From Kudoa neothunni (lineage: Eukaryota > Cnidaria): a stretch of DNA of 64,000 nt. Shown here piece by piece: positions 1-12,855 of this stretch. The notes beneath the pieces were generated by a model. That model worked only from the letters and a program-made list of their open reading frames with translations, was not told the origin of the DNA and made no database searches. Each line of letters opens with the position of its first letter. Within the stretch, counting starts at the first letter, position 1. The translations under genes and the position numbers were made by a program. Location of the stretch: NCBI GenBank assembly GCA_964304625.1, contig OZ199840.1, positions 744,001-808,000 of the forward strand. Direction: 5' to 3'.

Positions 1-2257
1 GGCCAGGAGAGACATTCTTTTACGATTCTACCGTTGAATGATGCTTCGATAATGCATCGTTTCTGCACACGGTTTTGTACACCACATAAACTTGTCGTAC
101 TTGTAAAAAAATTCATTTAAATAACTTAGAAATTAACATAATCCTAATATAAATATCCAAATCGCATATTTTTCATCCTATTCTTATTAGGGCGCGCTTT
201 TCGAAACAATTCGAAAAAATAAATGTCGAACCAAATTAATAACATCTACGGTATAAATCGATTGAAATCAAAAATAGCATTTCCGATTTATAAGGTTTCA
301 TGAGATCGTGTATAAATTTGATTGATTCTGAGTGTTTTAAGGAGTACGTTAAAGTATCTCATAAAAACTTAGAGTCATTAAAAATTTTGATTTTTCCTGA
401 TTGAAAATTCCAGAACAAAGATTGAGTTTATATCGAATATATTTATTCGACTGCATTCATTTAATTTAACTATAAAATAGAATAAATTTTTATTTGCATT
501 TATTCTCGTTAAAATGTTTAATTAGTTGTTGTTAAAATTAATTTTGGTGTAATCGTTTTGTGAATTATATTTTAATATCGATTTTGTTGCAAAAGCCTGC
601 CAATTACTGAATTAAACGAAGGATGGTATCTTTAAGTAGCTAATTAAAAAATTAATATATTTTCGTCGTATAACATCTTGAGTATTACTATATAATTTCA
701 TATTTTACTAGTATTTAGGTTAAGTTCATATTGTTTAAAAATATGTTGCAAACAAAAATAAATATTAATTAATTAAAGAAGTAAATAATTTAATCATTAT
801 TGCATCTCAATTTACTTCTTGGAATTTTAAAAATATAAAGAACTTTTTATCCTATCAATAAATTTGACATTTTTCCTGAAATTATCGTATAAATAATTAT
901 TTCTGTAGAAACTACTGTCTGTATTTAATATTCTCCCGAGCTACATTTTTATATTGTAAACTACAAACTTTTATTTCGTATACTTTTCTTATAAAGTTTA
1001 AAAAGCCATTAAAAATTCGCGGTAAATATCATTTAAATTGATTTTTATTTTATATAATAAATAATGTTAATTTTAGCTTCTTTTCAATTTTTATTAAATA
1101 ATATTAAAATATTATTTATTCAGAAAGTTTGATGACATTTTTTTGAGAAGGAATTTATGCTAGTATATAATGAACGCATTTCCTCTATGAAATAAGACAT
1201 TCAAAGTAGAGTGTAAATGAGGTCCATGTCAAAAGCTTCTAAATAATTTTATATAACTTATTCATATAGTATTATATTAGAGAATCATTGAAAAACATTA
1301 AATAATTGTTTTTTACTTTATATTGTTATGTTAAGAGAACATTATGTAAGAATGGAGCATAAAAAATATCTGTTATATATAAATAAAAATATTGATATAT
1401 TCAAATTAAAGATAAATTTAATTTTTATAAATTAATGACTTTTTAAATATAAAAAATTGTGAAACAATTTAGATTGTGCTAGCTATAAGTTGCATTTTTG
1501 TTTCTCAGAATAATAATCAATAAAAATTATGGCTTTTAATTATATAAATAAAATATAATTAAACTATATTCTTTTAATTATCATAAAAAGCACTAAAAAA
1601 TAATTGTAATCTGCGGACAAAAAAACAAAAGTATTTTTGTTGTACTTTTTTAATGGAGGAATTAATTCAACATCTTAGAGGTGGAAAAATTGACAATTAT
1701 AAGTCTTTTAATGATTGTATTTAAAAAAAATATTTAATTGTTAGTAAAATTAGGTACCATGTTATATACACATATTTATTAATATTACAATAATCAAAAA
1801 TACGTAATTAAACCTTCTAACCATAATTTACACTAACGCACCATGAGGTAAGAAATAATATTATTACAAATCAAATAATAATCCAAAATAATGATAATTC
1901 ATAATTTAACAATAAAATCAAAGATTACCTTGTGTCATTTTAGATGTTATTTAAATTTATTGATTATTTTAACATTATATATCTTTCGTGATCAATAAAA
2001 TAAAAAATTTACGTTAAAATAAAGAATACGTAAAATATAATAATAATCTTTTGTTAAAATATTAACAATTATTTTTGACGAATAATACTCAGGATATTTC
2101 AAATATCATATAATTTGACTAACAATTACTTTATAACGGTATTATAATTTTTAATAGATTTCTTTTTATTATTAAATTATTATTATTTAATATTATATAT
2201 TAAATTTATAAAATATTTATTTGAATTAAGAATATAAAAATTAAATATCTCTTAAAC

Positions 2258-3084
2258 TTAATCAATTTGGTCCACTCGATGCATTAAAGAAATTCTGATA
2301 AACTCTACCCTATCTACGAGGATTGGTTAAAACAGCTCAATTGATATTACTTTAATCCCTCCAAAACGAATTCATACCCTCGAATTCTATGTTATTAGAA
2401 TAAAGATGATTGGTGAAAGATCGAATGCACATATTTTTTAGTTGAGCTAATTGTCGTCTCTAAAATATATCACTCATTTATAACCATTTATATTTAAATT
2501 ACTTGAATCGTAATTCCAGATTGAACATTTTCTTGCGGTAACATATGGCCCATTAGCATCTACATCCAAACTTGTATTGGGAGAAAATTAAACATATACC
2601 TCACAAATAACATCAGTTATGGACTTTTTAAAATAAATAACTAAACAATTATTATATTTAATTTACTAAATTAATCTAATAAATCTACTTTTGTTATTTA
2701 TGCAATGAGCATTTCTGCCACATACAATTCGAGTTTTTATTTCATTAAATCCTGCCACTGGGCGTTCACTAAACTCATTGCACATTTGACTCTATTAAAA
2801 ATTGTAAGGAATGATTTATTATGAACTGTACAAGCTGTTCATTCATTAAAGAAAGCATTCTACTGTAATTAGAGAATATATATTTCAAATGATCGAACGA
2901 TGTTCTCGTTAAACACACCTAAAAACAAACGTAAACTACATTTTTTGGGACTATAAACCTCAGTACAATTGTCTCTAAAAACGGGGATTTCTGTTGGAGC
3001 ACATGCTACACTAAGCACTAAAAACATATTAATGACGTATATGATACAATGTTTACACAAAATTAGAAAATATTTGCTTAACAT
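2258..3084 (-). CDS. Secreted Cys-containing S-family protein A1 (7 exons, 183 aa)
   Basis: I do not recognise the family. Modelled exons on the minus strand: 3084-2959, 2918-2832, 2791-2689, 2640-2600, 2559-2503, 2459-2378, 2313-2258. Introns are 40, 40, 48, 40, 43 and 64 nt, all GT..AG; phases agree and the total is 552 nt. Exon 1 encodes a hydrophobic N-terminal signal peptide followed by a mature start with NC. Exon 2 begins VCLTRTS.DHLK; exon 3 has an MC..F and a CG.NA.C motif; exon 6 has NMC. The paralogues A2, B1 and B2 share every intron position, phase and most exon lengths, which is the main proof that the model is right. The first ATG of the signal peptide was chosen because B1 and B2 start at the same place. 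Product is probably secreted; its role is unknown. Confidence 0.8.
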
Positions 3085-3883
3085 CTCAACTAATGCAGTA
3101 TTTTTTAATATTATTTCAAACACAATGCTTTTATACTAGCTTATCGATTAACTGAATTCTTTATTATTTCTTTTGTTTAAAATATGTAATATATTAATTG
3201 TTAACATTGTGATAATTATTTATACTAAATATTTAACAGTTATTTGTTCAACTCTAATTTTTTTTTCTTTTGAAATGATAATTCATTATATCCGTAAATA
3301 ATCAATACTTATTGTAATATTAGTAGATAATAATCGTAATAATATATTTAACGATGGAGAATGGATCGCAATTATTATATATACAAGATAGCTCCTGTAT
3401 TGGGTTTAATTTATTATTTACGTATTATTTTAATTTTGTTATATTATAAGAATTACGTGATTTTAATAGGTAAATTATATCGGAACAACTATTATTAAAA
3501 AAGATAATTATTTGTTTATAGAATTACATTGAAAATTAATAATTGAAATCAGCTAGTAATATTTTTGTTTTTTATAAGAAAAATTAATTTATGAAAGAGG
3601 TTTTTTTACTTTTTTGGGGGTTAATTAATATGTGAACATATGTAATCCTGGAAAATAAGATCATACTGTATTCATAAAAAAAGTTGTTTAAAAAAACAAT
3701 ACACCTTTAAATTCGTTCATGTTGCAAATCACTAATGTAAATATTTGTCCTCTGTTATAATAGAATGATATTATTTTAACATAGAAGTAATTTGTTATTT
3801 AACTGAGTTACTAATAGTGACGTAGGTGAATTTCACACATATTATTGTAATCTGTAAGATTCGTTTTTAATCTATCTATCTAT

Positions 3884-4985
3884 ATATAAAGCTGAAGTGT
3901 CCGTGTGTGTGTGTCGGCATGTACACATGTGCAATAAAATTTTTTAGAAATCACCTCGTTTCAATACTATTAAATATTACAGAAGTATTCAGTAAATTGT
4001 GATTTTGTCGCTTCAAAGATTTTTAAACAGCTTACTTGAGTTCAACAATAGGATTAATACCTGCTGATGATCGGTTGAAGTTAAATTCCCTCCTTATAAA
4101 CTTTATCAAATTTAAATTAAGTGATCTCATCTGACGTTTTATATCATGTTAGCGTGTATATTTATGGTTTTGTGCAAATACACTCCTTATTTGCGGAGTT
4201 TAAACGTATATGACTTGATAAGTATATTTTAAAAATTCTATAAATTGTTTAAAATATGAGAAAAAGTATATGTTTGCATTTTTAATAACGATTAGACGAG
4301 AAATTCTATAATCAGATAGATTGTAGCTTTATAATACAAGCACCATGTCCGTAGATTTCATTAAAATCTTCCCTTATAATGAACTTACATTGTTTAACTT
4401 CAATGCAGATGGTTGTACCCTTTCCTCATCTAATTATATAAATTATTTATGTTGATATTGAAGCGATTTTTAGTTGATTATATTGGAAAAGTGCTCTAAT
4501 GTTTTCCCCGGGCCAAACGATGCTAATTTTAGAAATATCAATTAATTTTCGTACGTTTTGTTCTATCTCTATTACTTTTTTTATTTTTTTCTCTCAAAAA
4601 GTTAGTGGTTCCACAGTTACCGAACCGGGCCAGAATTCGACTTTCGAAAATCCCCCGGATCAAAAAATAACGTTTTAGATAACACTTTAACGGTATTTAA
4701 ATAATTCGGGAATGATAAAAATACGACACTGACAATAAATTATTTAGCGTTGGTGACGGGCCACGAGATTTTTAAAAGAACAGCGGGATTTGTACTTTCC
4801 TTCACAGAAATGATCATAATTTAAATTTCGCTAATCCAAATCGTTAAAAGTGTGTCATTTAAAAATTTTTAGTTATTTTTCATCTATGGGTTAATTTGTA
4901 ACTTAAATATATTTTATGAATTTTATTAAAAAATACATCTTTGCGAAATCTTCCCCAAGCAACGGTGGGCAGTTCGCGCTAGTGT
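3884..4985. mobile_element. Non-coding Helentron/DINE-like element (candidate)
   Basis: Starts AAGCTGAAGTGTCCGTGTGT with a TG microsatellite and ends near a short hairpin (CCCCAAGCAACGGTGGG) followed by CGCTAGT. The flanking TATATAAAG occurs at both ends. This matches the general plan of Helentron-associated elements: a low-complexity 5' part, a 3' stem-loop and a CTAGT end. No coding sequence. A second, similar 5' end (GTCTGTTAGTGTGTGTG) begins at about 4,999. The copy in unit 2 is 24,362-25,482. Confidence 0.4.
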
Positions 4986-5136
4986 ATATAAAGTTCTTAT
5001 GTCTGTTAGTGTGTGTGTTTGCAGCAGTCAATACGCATGTGCTTTGGAGAAACTTTATTTAAATACAACCTTTAGTTCGTGTTTGAATAGATGATACAAT
5101 TAATAAAAATCGTTCATTTACTTAGAAGTTCAAGTA

Positions 5137-5362
5137 TAGCCGAGATTGGATACTGCGTAATTCCAAAATTTCGACGTTATTCTTTTTAGAGAGAAAACTA
5201 GTTTTTGTGTATTGTTATTATTTTATAATTTTGTAAAAATCGTTAATATTAAAAAATAAAAAAATTTATTATTTATGTATAAAGTCCCGTCATTGTGTGG
5301 AAACTTTTTTTTTCGCGGTTTTTGCTGGTTCCAGAAACCCACGCAATATCCAATCTCGACTG
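5137..5362. mobile_element. 226-bp MITE from a pogo/Tigger element
   Basis: Terminal inverted repeats TAGCCGAGATTGGATA / CAGTCGAGATTGGATA bounded by TA dinucleotides, as in the Tc1/mariner/pogo superfamily. The left 165 bp equals the left end of the 1,967-bp element at the same site in unit 2 (25,631-27,597). The transposase part is gone, so this is an internal deletion product. Short subterminal palindromic pieces (GTGGGTTT / AAACCCAC) are present. Confidence 0.7.
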
Positions 5363-5534
5363 TATAATCAATATCATTATCAGAAGTAAGGAATTTTCTG
5401 GCTGTTTGAATCAATTAAATGATTTTAAGAAATATCTGCATAATATTGATGTTTATTTGCTTCAAAATAATATTCAATTACAATAAACTTTTATTCACCA
5501 CATACAAAGAATATCTGCCGATTATGGTGTATAA

Positions 5535-8179
5535 CAGGGGTCGGCAACAAGAATGGGTTGCCGGGCCGGATAATAAAATTGAACTAGAAGGCGGGCCATA
5601 ATATGTATGAATCATTTAGCTGTAATGAATTTTTTACAATGCAATTGGATACTGGCTAAAGACATTCGCATTGCGATACTTAAAATTATTTGTTTCAGTG
5701 CGACGCGAAAAAAACAAATTTTCAAAATTTATTCTTAAAATTGATATATAATAATTAATGAGAAATTTGTTTATTTGTTTTTTTCGCTACTTCAGAGATA
5801 GAAATTTCCAGCTTCGTTGTAGAGAGCAACAAGATGTCATCGAGATGGTCATCACGTAACCAACTCCGCAACGTACTTTTGGTATATTTTAATTTCGAGA
5901 ATAGCTGTTCGCATGCATAAGTGCTCCTAAATAGCGATATCATAATTTTCGAGTTTTCTAATAAATTTTTGTATTTTCCAGTCGGCCATAGATAGTTTTT
6001 GTAAAAGTTTATAGTAGAAACTCCCAAAAATTTCGACTCCTATCCTTATCTGATTGAAGGTCAATTATTTCTAATTGATACCTTTCATCTATTTCTTCTA
6101 CGTCGATTCCATAAAGGGTACTGAAAAGTTCAAAATTATGTTTATGATTTCGAAAGTCGTGAAATCGAGAAGAAAATTCATCCTTTAAATCAGTAACACC
6201 GGCTGAAAACAAATCAACTTGTATATTGTTTTTATGATTTTTTAAGTTAGGAAAATGAGAATAATTACCCATTTGAAGCTGTTTCTCCCAAAGTTGAAGT
6301 TTTCTTCCGAAGGAGGTAACTTGATAAAACATGTCGGACACAAGTTTGTTTTTTCCTTGGAGCTCGAGGTTTAAGTTATCAATGTGATTGGAAATATCAG
6401 TCAAAAATGCCAATTTAGCAAGCCACAATGGATCTTGAAAACAAGAGTTGTCTTGATTTTTAGCTGCTAGAAAATCGGAAATCTCATTTTTTAAAACGTA
6501 CACTCTTTGTAACATGTTTCCACAACTTAGCAATCTAATATTAGAAAAGTATGTCAGATCACCGTATTCAGTTTCCAGGTCATTCTAAAATTCTTTAAAT
6601 TGACGATGATTCAGGCCTTTGGATAAAATAAAATTTACAGATTTTATAACGGACGTCATAACTTCTTTAAAAGGTAACGACTTGGCGCAGAGTGTGTCTT
6701 GGTGAAGAATACAATGTAGTTTAATAAGACTTCTATTATTACCAACATAATTATCCAGCAAAGCAACAAAACCATTTTTTTCATCTACAATGGCTGGCTG
6801 GTGCTCCATCCATTGTAACCCAAATTAATTTTGATGTGTTAAGGTTCATTTCACTCATCCACTTCATGATACAATCGAATATATTTTTTTTCTGTTGTAG
6901 TGCTTTTCATTGGAGTTAATTTCGAAAATTCTTCAACAACATTCAATTGTGATGTTATACCCCTCATAAAAACTGCAAGTTATGCGGTATCCGTCATATC
7001 GGTAGTTTCGTCGATAACAATTGAAAAATATTCATGGAATTCGAAAGCATTTATTAGTTTAGTTCTTAAAGTTCCTGCTATATCCTCGATACGTCTCGCA
7101 ACAGTTCTTCCTGATAGACTGATTTCGGGAAACAATTTTTCTTTCTCAGGGCATACTATTTCAAAATCTTTAAGTAGCATTTCTTTGAAAAATTTTCCAT
7201 CAGTAAAAGGCTTCATCCTTTTGGCAATCAAATTTGATATTTCATAACTAGCCAAAGTAATTTTACGATTATTTTCAACTTGATTTGTAAAAAATGATGA
7301 TTGTTTTGTCAAGTTTTTTTCCAGATGCTCTATTTCTTTTTCTCTTTCTAGTTCTGTAAATCCGTCATAACGACTGCGATGAATTTCGTAGTCTCTTTTA
7401 ACATTAGTAATTTTTTTAACTGCGACACTTCCATAGCAAATTAAACACAGACATCTATCAAAATGCTCAACAATAAAGTATTTTACTGTCCAATCTTCTT
7501 TGAAAGTTCTTTTTTCAGAATCAACATTTCTTTTCCTACCTTCCATTTCAAGGAATTTAACACACGAGGGAGATTAATGAGTTCAAACACACGTATCATT
7601 AAATTTTGACATATTCAATAACAACTCAATAATAGGTGTCCATAATACCTTGTTTGCTTTTAATTTTTTTGTATCTTATCATCGATTGAATAATTGTTGA
7701 AACGTCGCTATTATAAATTTGGAATATCATACGCTGCAGCCAAGTACAAATATAACTAGCACTCGAGGTTTTTTACATAGAAATGACTAATTTTATATTA
7801 ATTCTTATTTAAAGTTGACTTTATTGATGTTGAACTTAATATTTTCTATGATTAAACGATGGGTCGAATTTGCAAAAATCAATAATTAAACTTCTGCTCC
7901 TCCACAATAGGACTAGCACTATAAAATTAATAATACTACTAAAAAAACTGATGTTAAGAATATTATAACTTTTATTTTGTTTCGTCTACATTATATTTAA
8001 ACAAGTGGATAATATATAATTAACTCCGATTAATTTGCTATTAAACATCTTTATGCGGTGAAACGATCGATTATAAAAATTAAACAAATTATACAATCTC
8101 TATCGGTCAAACAAAGTTTTTATAATTGATAGCCTCGAGGGCCAAATTTGGCCCGCGGGTCGGTCGTTGCCGACCCCTG
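5535..8179 (-). mobile_element. hAT transposon 1
   Basis: Starts CAGGGGTCGGCAAC and ends GTTGCCGACCCCTG, perfect 14-bp inverted repeats, followed by GC-rich subterminal motifs (GGGCCGG, GGCCCGCGG). Flanks GTGTATAA and GTGTATGT look like a decayed 8-bp target duplication. It is absent from unit 2, so it inserted after, or was lost since, the duplication. Carries the transposase remnant described next. Confidence 0.85.
5755..7546 (-). pseudogene. hAT transposase (GTF2IRD2/ZBED-like), broken
   Basis: Frame pieces 7546-6980, 6809-6585, 6533-6009 and 6027-5755 on the minus strand together resemble the hAT transposases behind GTF2IRD2-like genes. The N-terminal part has CLCLICYGSV (a zinc-finger Cys pair), then FSIVIDETTDMTD, the catalytic Asp region. 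The middle has DEKNGFVALL and HCILHQDTLCAK. The C-terminus has the dimerisation motif CEQLFSKLKYTKSTLRSWL. It is broken by a stop at 6,980 (DTA then stop), a frameshift in the A run near 6,885 and another near 6,800. Not functional. Confidence 0.8.
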
Positions 8180-10409
8180 GTGTATGTTTTATAAATATTA
8201 TATACGCTTGTTTGGTGATATTTTAAGACAAATAAAACTATAAGCACCACATTTAAAAGATTTATAGCATTTAACTTAAAATTATAAGCATAAACAAATT
8301 ATTTAAGATATATATTCATCCTCAAGTATTATAGAATATTTTAAGCAAAATGACTTAAGATCATTTTAAACATAACACATAATTTGAGATTTCAAATTGT
8401 GGCCACGTTGGAATAATTTGAGTCTCTATCCGCATTCTAAATACGATGTAAGATATATATATTTTTCAAATAATTAAATTTTTGTGAATGTTTTTTATCA
8501 AATATATTGATTAAGATTGAAACTATATTCGGTTTTCGATAAGTTTTTACTCATTTTTTGGTTTTCCTAGACTTTCTTGTAAAACAGGTGGCATCACTTA
8601 TTCCATAAATTTCTATATTTGATGAGATAATTTTTTAACTAGTGTTTTAATTCTTTTAACCTAATTATTCCTTACCCCCAGACTTTGAGGTTAATATTCA
8701 AATCAATATATAATTTTCTTTTCGCTAAAAATAATTCATCATGATATAAAAGTAGCATGAAAATATGCGACACCGCATTCTATACATAGTTTAAGCATTT
8801 ATATTCACGATTACTTTTGCATAAAATACAGTCCCTTCTCAATCTCAACACGTGCCACATAAGTTAATAAAAAATTATTGGTCTATTCGATTTAACCGAT
8901 ATTTTCACAATGTTTTCGTTAATCTAAGAATGGTTCAATAAAAAGAAACTTTTTTTGAGCAATCAAATAGTATGTTTATTAGTAAAGGGATACACTACTA
9001 CGAGAAAGTTAGTTGATACTTAAGTATTTTAGCATTATTGTAATTTTTCAAATCAAAAACATCTTTACATTTTAGATTTAATCGTATTTTGATAATTAAA
9101 TTTGTATATTTTTTAACCAATAAGTATTTTTGTTAAAATGAAAGGTTTCATTTATTTAAAAATCAGTAAAATTTTTATAATATTGAATACGTAAGTTATC
9201 ATTCACAGCATTTTAAAACATCATTAACCTCTTTTATAAAATTGAAAAAATTGAAAAAAAGGAGTAACAATTAATATTTTTATTACTGAAGCCTTTTAGA
9301 TCGATTTTATTTTTTTTATCGTTTGTAAACTAATAATACATTTAATAACCAGAAGGATTAATGTTTATCGCAAAATTTTTAAAAGAACTGAAGGTACTAT
9401 TTAGGTTGTTTAATGCTTTTTTTAATAAATAAATAAATGAACTTTAATCGTTAATTATATCGCTTATTAAATTAAGGTGGTTATATTCTTGGACATTAAT
9501 TTGTAAAATAAACTTAAAAATACTCATTAATTTCCTTAAATACCTCTACTTATATATGAATGGAAAGTGTGTGCATATTTTTGTTTATCTAAATAATCAT
9601 ATTTCAAAAATAATGACAAGTTTTAAAATGCATCAATGAAAATAGAAAAATAAAATTTTTTGGGTATAACGTGCCAATTAAATTAACATTAACGTAGAAT
9701 TTCTCCATTCAAAAATAAAACTTAAAGTTCAAATTTTCCATCGCATAATACTAAGCAAAGCTAGGCATTAGTGCAGGTTGTTTAATAATTCGATTATATA
9801 TATATATATATCATTGTTTTCCAAAGTGAGCTGTTTTCACCTAGATAAAAAAATTTTAATTAGGTGTTGGGCTTGTTTTTTTAAAGAATATTGAGAAAAT
9901 GATTGTCAGTTTGATAACATTTTTCTCGTTTTTCCATAATGTATATAGTCGATGACAGGTGATGAAACTTTCTAAAATATGTAAAAATTAGAAATTATAA
10001 ATACAATGAACTATTGAATTTTAACTCAAAATACACATTAGAGTAAATACATTAAATGAAAAAAATATTGGTCATCTAATAATTAAATTTTTGTGTTTCC
10101 CTTATTTTTATAGATTGATGCGTGATTCGAAACTTTTCGGGTGAGGGAACGTCTATACTTTCTTTTATAAACTATTGACTGAAAATGAAAATACAAAAAA
10201 TGTTGGATTGATTTCGGAAAACTATAAAATAATCAATTATTTTGGCAGTCGATCAAAAGCAGTGATAAAAACAAGAACCACAAAACATTTTAATGCATCA
10301 TCCTTATCTATGTTATTTAGTTTAAAATGGAAAGGATGATATAATTGGCGCAGTTTGGTCTAAGAAAATACGACATACTTTAGTTTAAAAACAATAGAGG
10401 AATGATTTT

Positions 10410-10690
10410 TTGTTTTTAGACAAAGCCAGCTGTCATGTAAAATTGGAATATTCGAATATTAAACTAATTTTTCTTCCAAAAAACACTCCGAATGCTCTCC
10501 GACCAGTAGATCATAGCATAATATACTGGTCTAAATTCCATTACAAAGTATACACGAAAAGACGCCGCATTTCTTTCATCAAATATTCGATGGAAACTAT
10601 ACTTCCAAATATTTTGAATGCACTTTTTTGATTGCAAATTCTTGGGATTCGACGATTGAATCAACTGTTTTTAATTTTCATTGCTGCGAA
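10410..10690 (+). pseudogene. pogo/Tigger DDE transposase fragment, unit 1
   Basis: Reads FLDKASCHVKLEYSNIKLIF, then LPKNTP..LRPVDHSIIYW. This matches the second catalytic Asp block and the SNI..FLPPNT..QP.D motif of Tigger/pogo enzymes. It is followed by a decayed C-terminal tail with a SWDSTIES stretch. No upstream intact part. The same fragment is at 29,998-30,278. Confidence 0.65.
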
Positions 10691-12199
10691 ATCTAATCGA
10701 ACAATATATTTCTACTAATACCGACGATTTAGATAAAACGACTATTAAAATTTATAATAAAAATTTTCTGATGAGATAAATGGAATGAATAATGATGAAA
10801 AAATATCGAACTGCATGGATATCGGGAATGAAAATCATTCTGATGAACATGAATAATCATAAAAGTTGGTGAATATTCTGACTATGCTACCGAAACTGAA
10901 ATCAAAATGAATATTTATTAGTTCAAATAAAAAAAATAATTGTATTAATTTCTAAAAATTCCCTATTTTACTTTGGAAAAATTAAGCAATACCTTATCGA
11001 ACATGGTTCGAAAAATAAATTTTATTAATTATCAACTCCTACCTTTTGTGATTTGGAACCAAGGATCGCGCACATTTACAACGAGTTACGAACGATCCGT
11101 CCGTCATCCATTGTACAATCATATTTTCCCATTAGAATTTTTTATTCGGATCTTTAGTAGAAATAACATAAATAGGCAATTATTTTGGCGAAACTTGAAG
11201 AGATCGGCGTTGAGAATATCTGTCAACCCACTCAGAGTCATTTTAATCTAGAATTTATTATAGAATAGTATAAGGAAGGGGCTGTTGACACGGGTCATAA
11301 TATCTAGGCAGGTGTAGGTTTGACCTCATTTAATTGTTCTGGCCCTTAGAAGCAGTAGCGATGGGCCAAAAAGTTAAATAAAGCAGATTATAAAAAATTA
11401 AAATTAATAAACTACACATACGAGTTAATGTGATTAAAAAGGGGAACTATACATGCGTAATTTCCATTTTGGATTAAAAACTCCCGTGTCATAACCAATG
11501 CCATAGTATAATCAACTATTAGTCATCGAATTAATAAGGTATATTTTTCTATTTATTTTACTTAGTTATTAAGGTTAATATGAATGGCGAAAAAATTGTT
11601 TCGAAGTGTTATAAATTTTGGCGATCATTTATACGTTAACAATTTTTTTAAATTTATTTATTTTTGACGTTATTAATCTCAAAGTGATTTTTAGATTGCA
11701 CTATATATTAATGATTAAAAATAAATTATTATTTATCAAAGTAATTATAGACTTATATGGGATATTATTTTTTCGCCTTTTAAATTAGTCATGTTTACTG
11801 TATCCATAATTTTCCTTTTGTTATTTATCATAATAATTAAAAAAATAATTTAAAATTATGTAACTGTATGTTTGTTTTTAAACTTGTTTAAATACGAATG
11901 GTTGCAAATTGTTATGTTGATACTTATTACTTACTTAGATTGATATTATTGATAACAAAATCATCAATTTTTTTATTAAATCTCATAATTTTTGTTGAAA
12001 ATCAACATAATTTTTAAAATATAAACAAATAATATAAATACTTTTAATGAATAAATAATTATATCATAATTTTTTGTTATAAATTTATATTTATAATAAT
12101 TAATATGTAATAGATCAAATTCTAAAATAAGATTTTTTAAATTAAATAAATATCAAATAAAAAACCAAAATTCTAAATATTTTCTTCATCGATATGAGT

Positions 12200-12281
12200 T
12201 TAAATTCTATTCTTCCAGTATCCAAAATAAAATCCAGCTCCAATAACAACAAAAGCTATCGGAACTACTGTAGCAATAATT
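12200..12281 (-). pseudogene. Orphan last exon of the F gene
   Basis: Base-for-base match to exon 10 of F2 (transmembrane helix and tail KNRI, stop included) in unit 1. The F2 interval 31,913-35,037 is missing here: the sequence jumps from inside the 15-nt micro-exon 9 straight to the far flank. Only the last bases of exon 9, intron 9 and exon 10 remain. Deletion in unit 1 is the simplest reading. Confidence 0.8.
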
Positions 12282-12537
12282 CTAAAGATAAAAATTAAAC
12301 AAGACATCATTACTCATTATACATTGTTTTAGTTGTATATAAATTAGAAATCTCTACAAAGTATATAATAAATCAATTATTCTATTTTCAAATATTACTC
12401 TAACGTATTATAAAAAATCCTAACCTATTCCTCATTATTTTTTTTGTACTTTAATTATTTCACAATTTATTATAATTTATATATCAAATAATTCCGATTT
12501 AGTTATACATACGCTTCGTACAAAATTATTAATTTTG

Positions 12538-12855
12538 ATGTCAAAAAAGTTTTTGTCTATTCATATTTTTATCATTTTCATTAATTCCTCCTATTTTATG
12601 TTATTTTTATATTCATTGTTCATAGTTATAATTTATAAACTTTGTTTATATGTTCTTCGAAAAATTAAAAAAAAAACTTTTTTTGCTCAATTATTAGAGA
12701 AAATCTTTACACTTCATCCTTCATTTGAACCAATTACATCTCATGTTATTATTATTTTGCTTAAAGCTTTGCTAGATCACGGAAGTTTTATAAATGAGGA
12801 CGTTATTTACCCCCATACGCATGATGGGAATAATTTTGATGGTCGCCTGATTTAA
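12538..12855 (+). CDS. Small membrane-type protein or exon, unknown
   Basis: Open frame of 105 codons starting MSKKFLSIHIFIIF. The first half is very hydrophobic (one or two helices), then comes a basic KIKKK stretch and a soluble tail ending HTHDGNNFDGRLI. The unit 2 copy (35,240-35,556) differs at five sites in 12,688-12,770, four of them third-position silent changes. This supports coding of the C-terminal half. The copy has one A fewer in the A10 run, which breaks the frame there. Family not recognised; the tail could also be an exon of a spliced gene. Confidence 0.4.
   Translation: MSKKFLSIHIFIIFINSSYFMLFLYSLFIVIIYKLCLYVLRKIKKKTFFAQLLEKIFTLHPSFEPITSHVIIILLKALLDHGSFINEDVIYPHTHDGNNFDGRLI

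Larger units (their letters stand above)
1..5290. repeat. Segmental duplication, unit 1 left arm
   Basis: Matches 16,473-25,795 almost base for base. The differences are scattered single bases and short indels, plus a diverged patch at about 2,320-2,880 that holds S-family exons. The second copy is split by the gypsy element at 20,415-24,345. Position 1 is inside the duplication, so the true left end lies outside the window. Outside gene A1 and the transposon pieces listed separately, I see no coding signal at 1-2,257 or 3,085-3,880. Confidence 0.95.

Noticed and set aside
2869-3123. Reading S-gene exon 1 as an 84-residue single-exon protein, and the same at 58,468-58,680
   Set aside because: The frame runs through a 40-nt intron and continues out of frame in exon 2. 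The spliced model is conserved in four copies and the read-through is not.
10973-11251. 92-residue plus-strand frame (MEKLSNTLSNMVRK) repeated at 30,561-30,839
   Set aside because: The two copies are identical only because the whole region is duplicated; there is no family match, splice context or codon-level evidence. It follows directly after a dead Tigger fragment.
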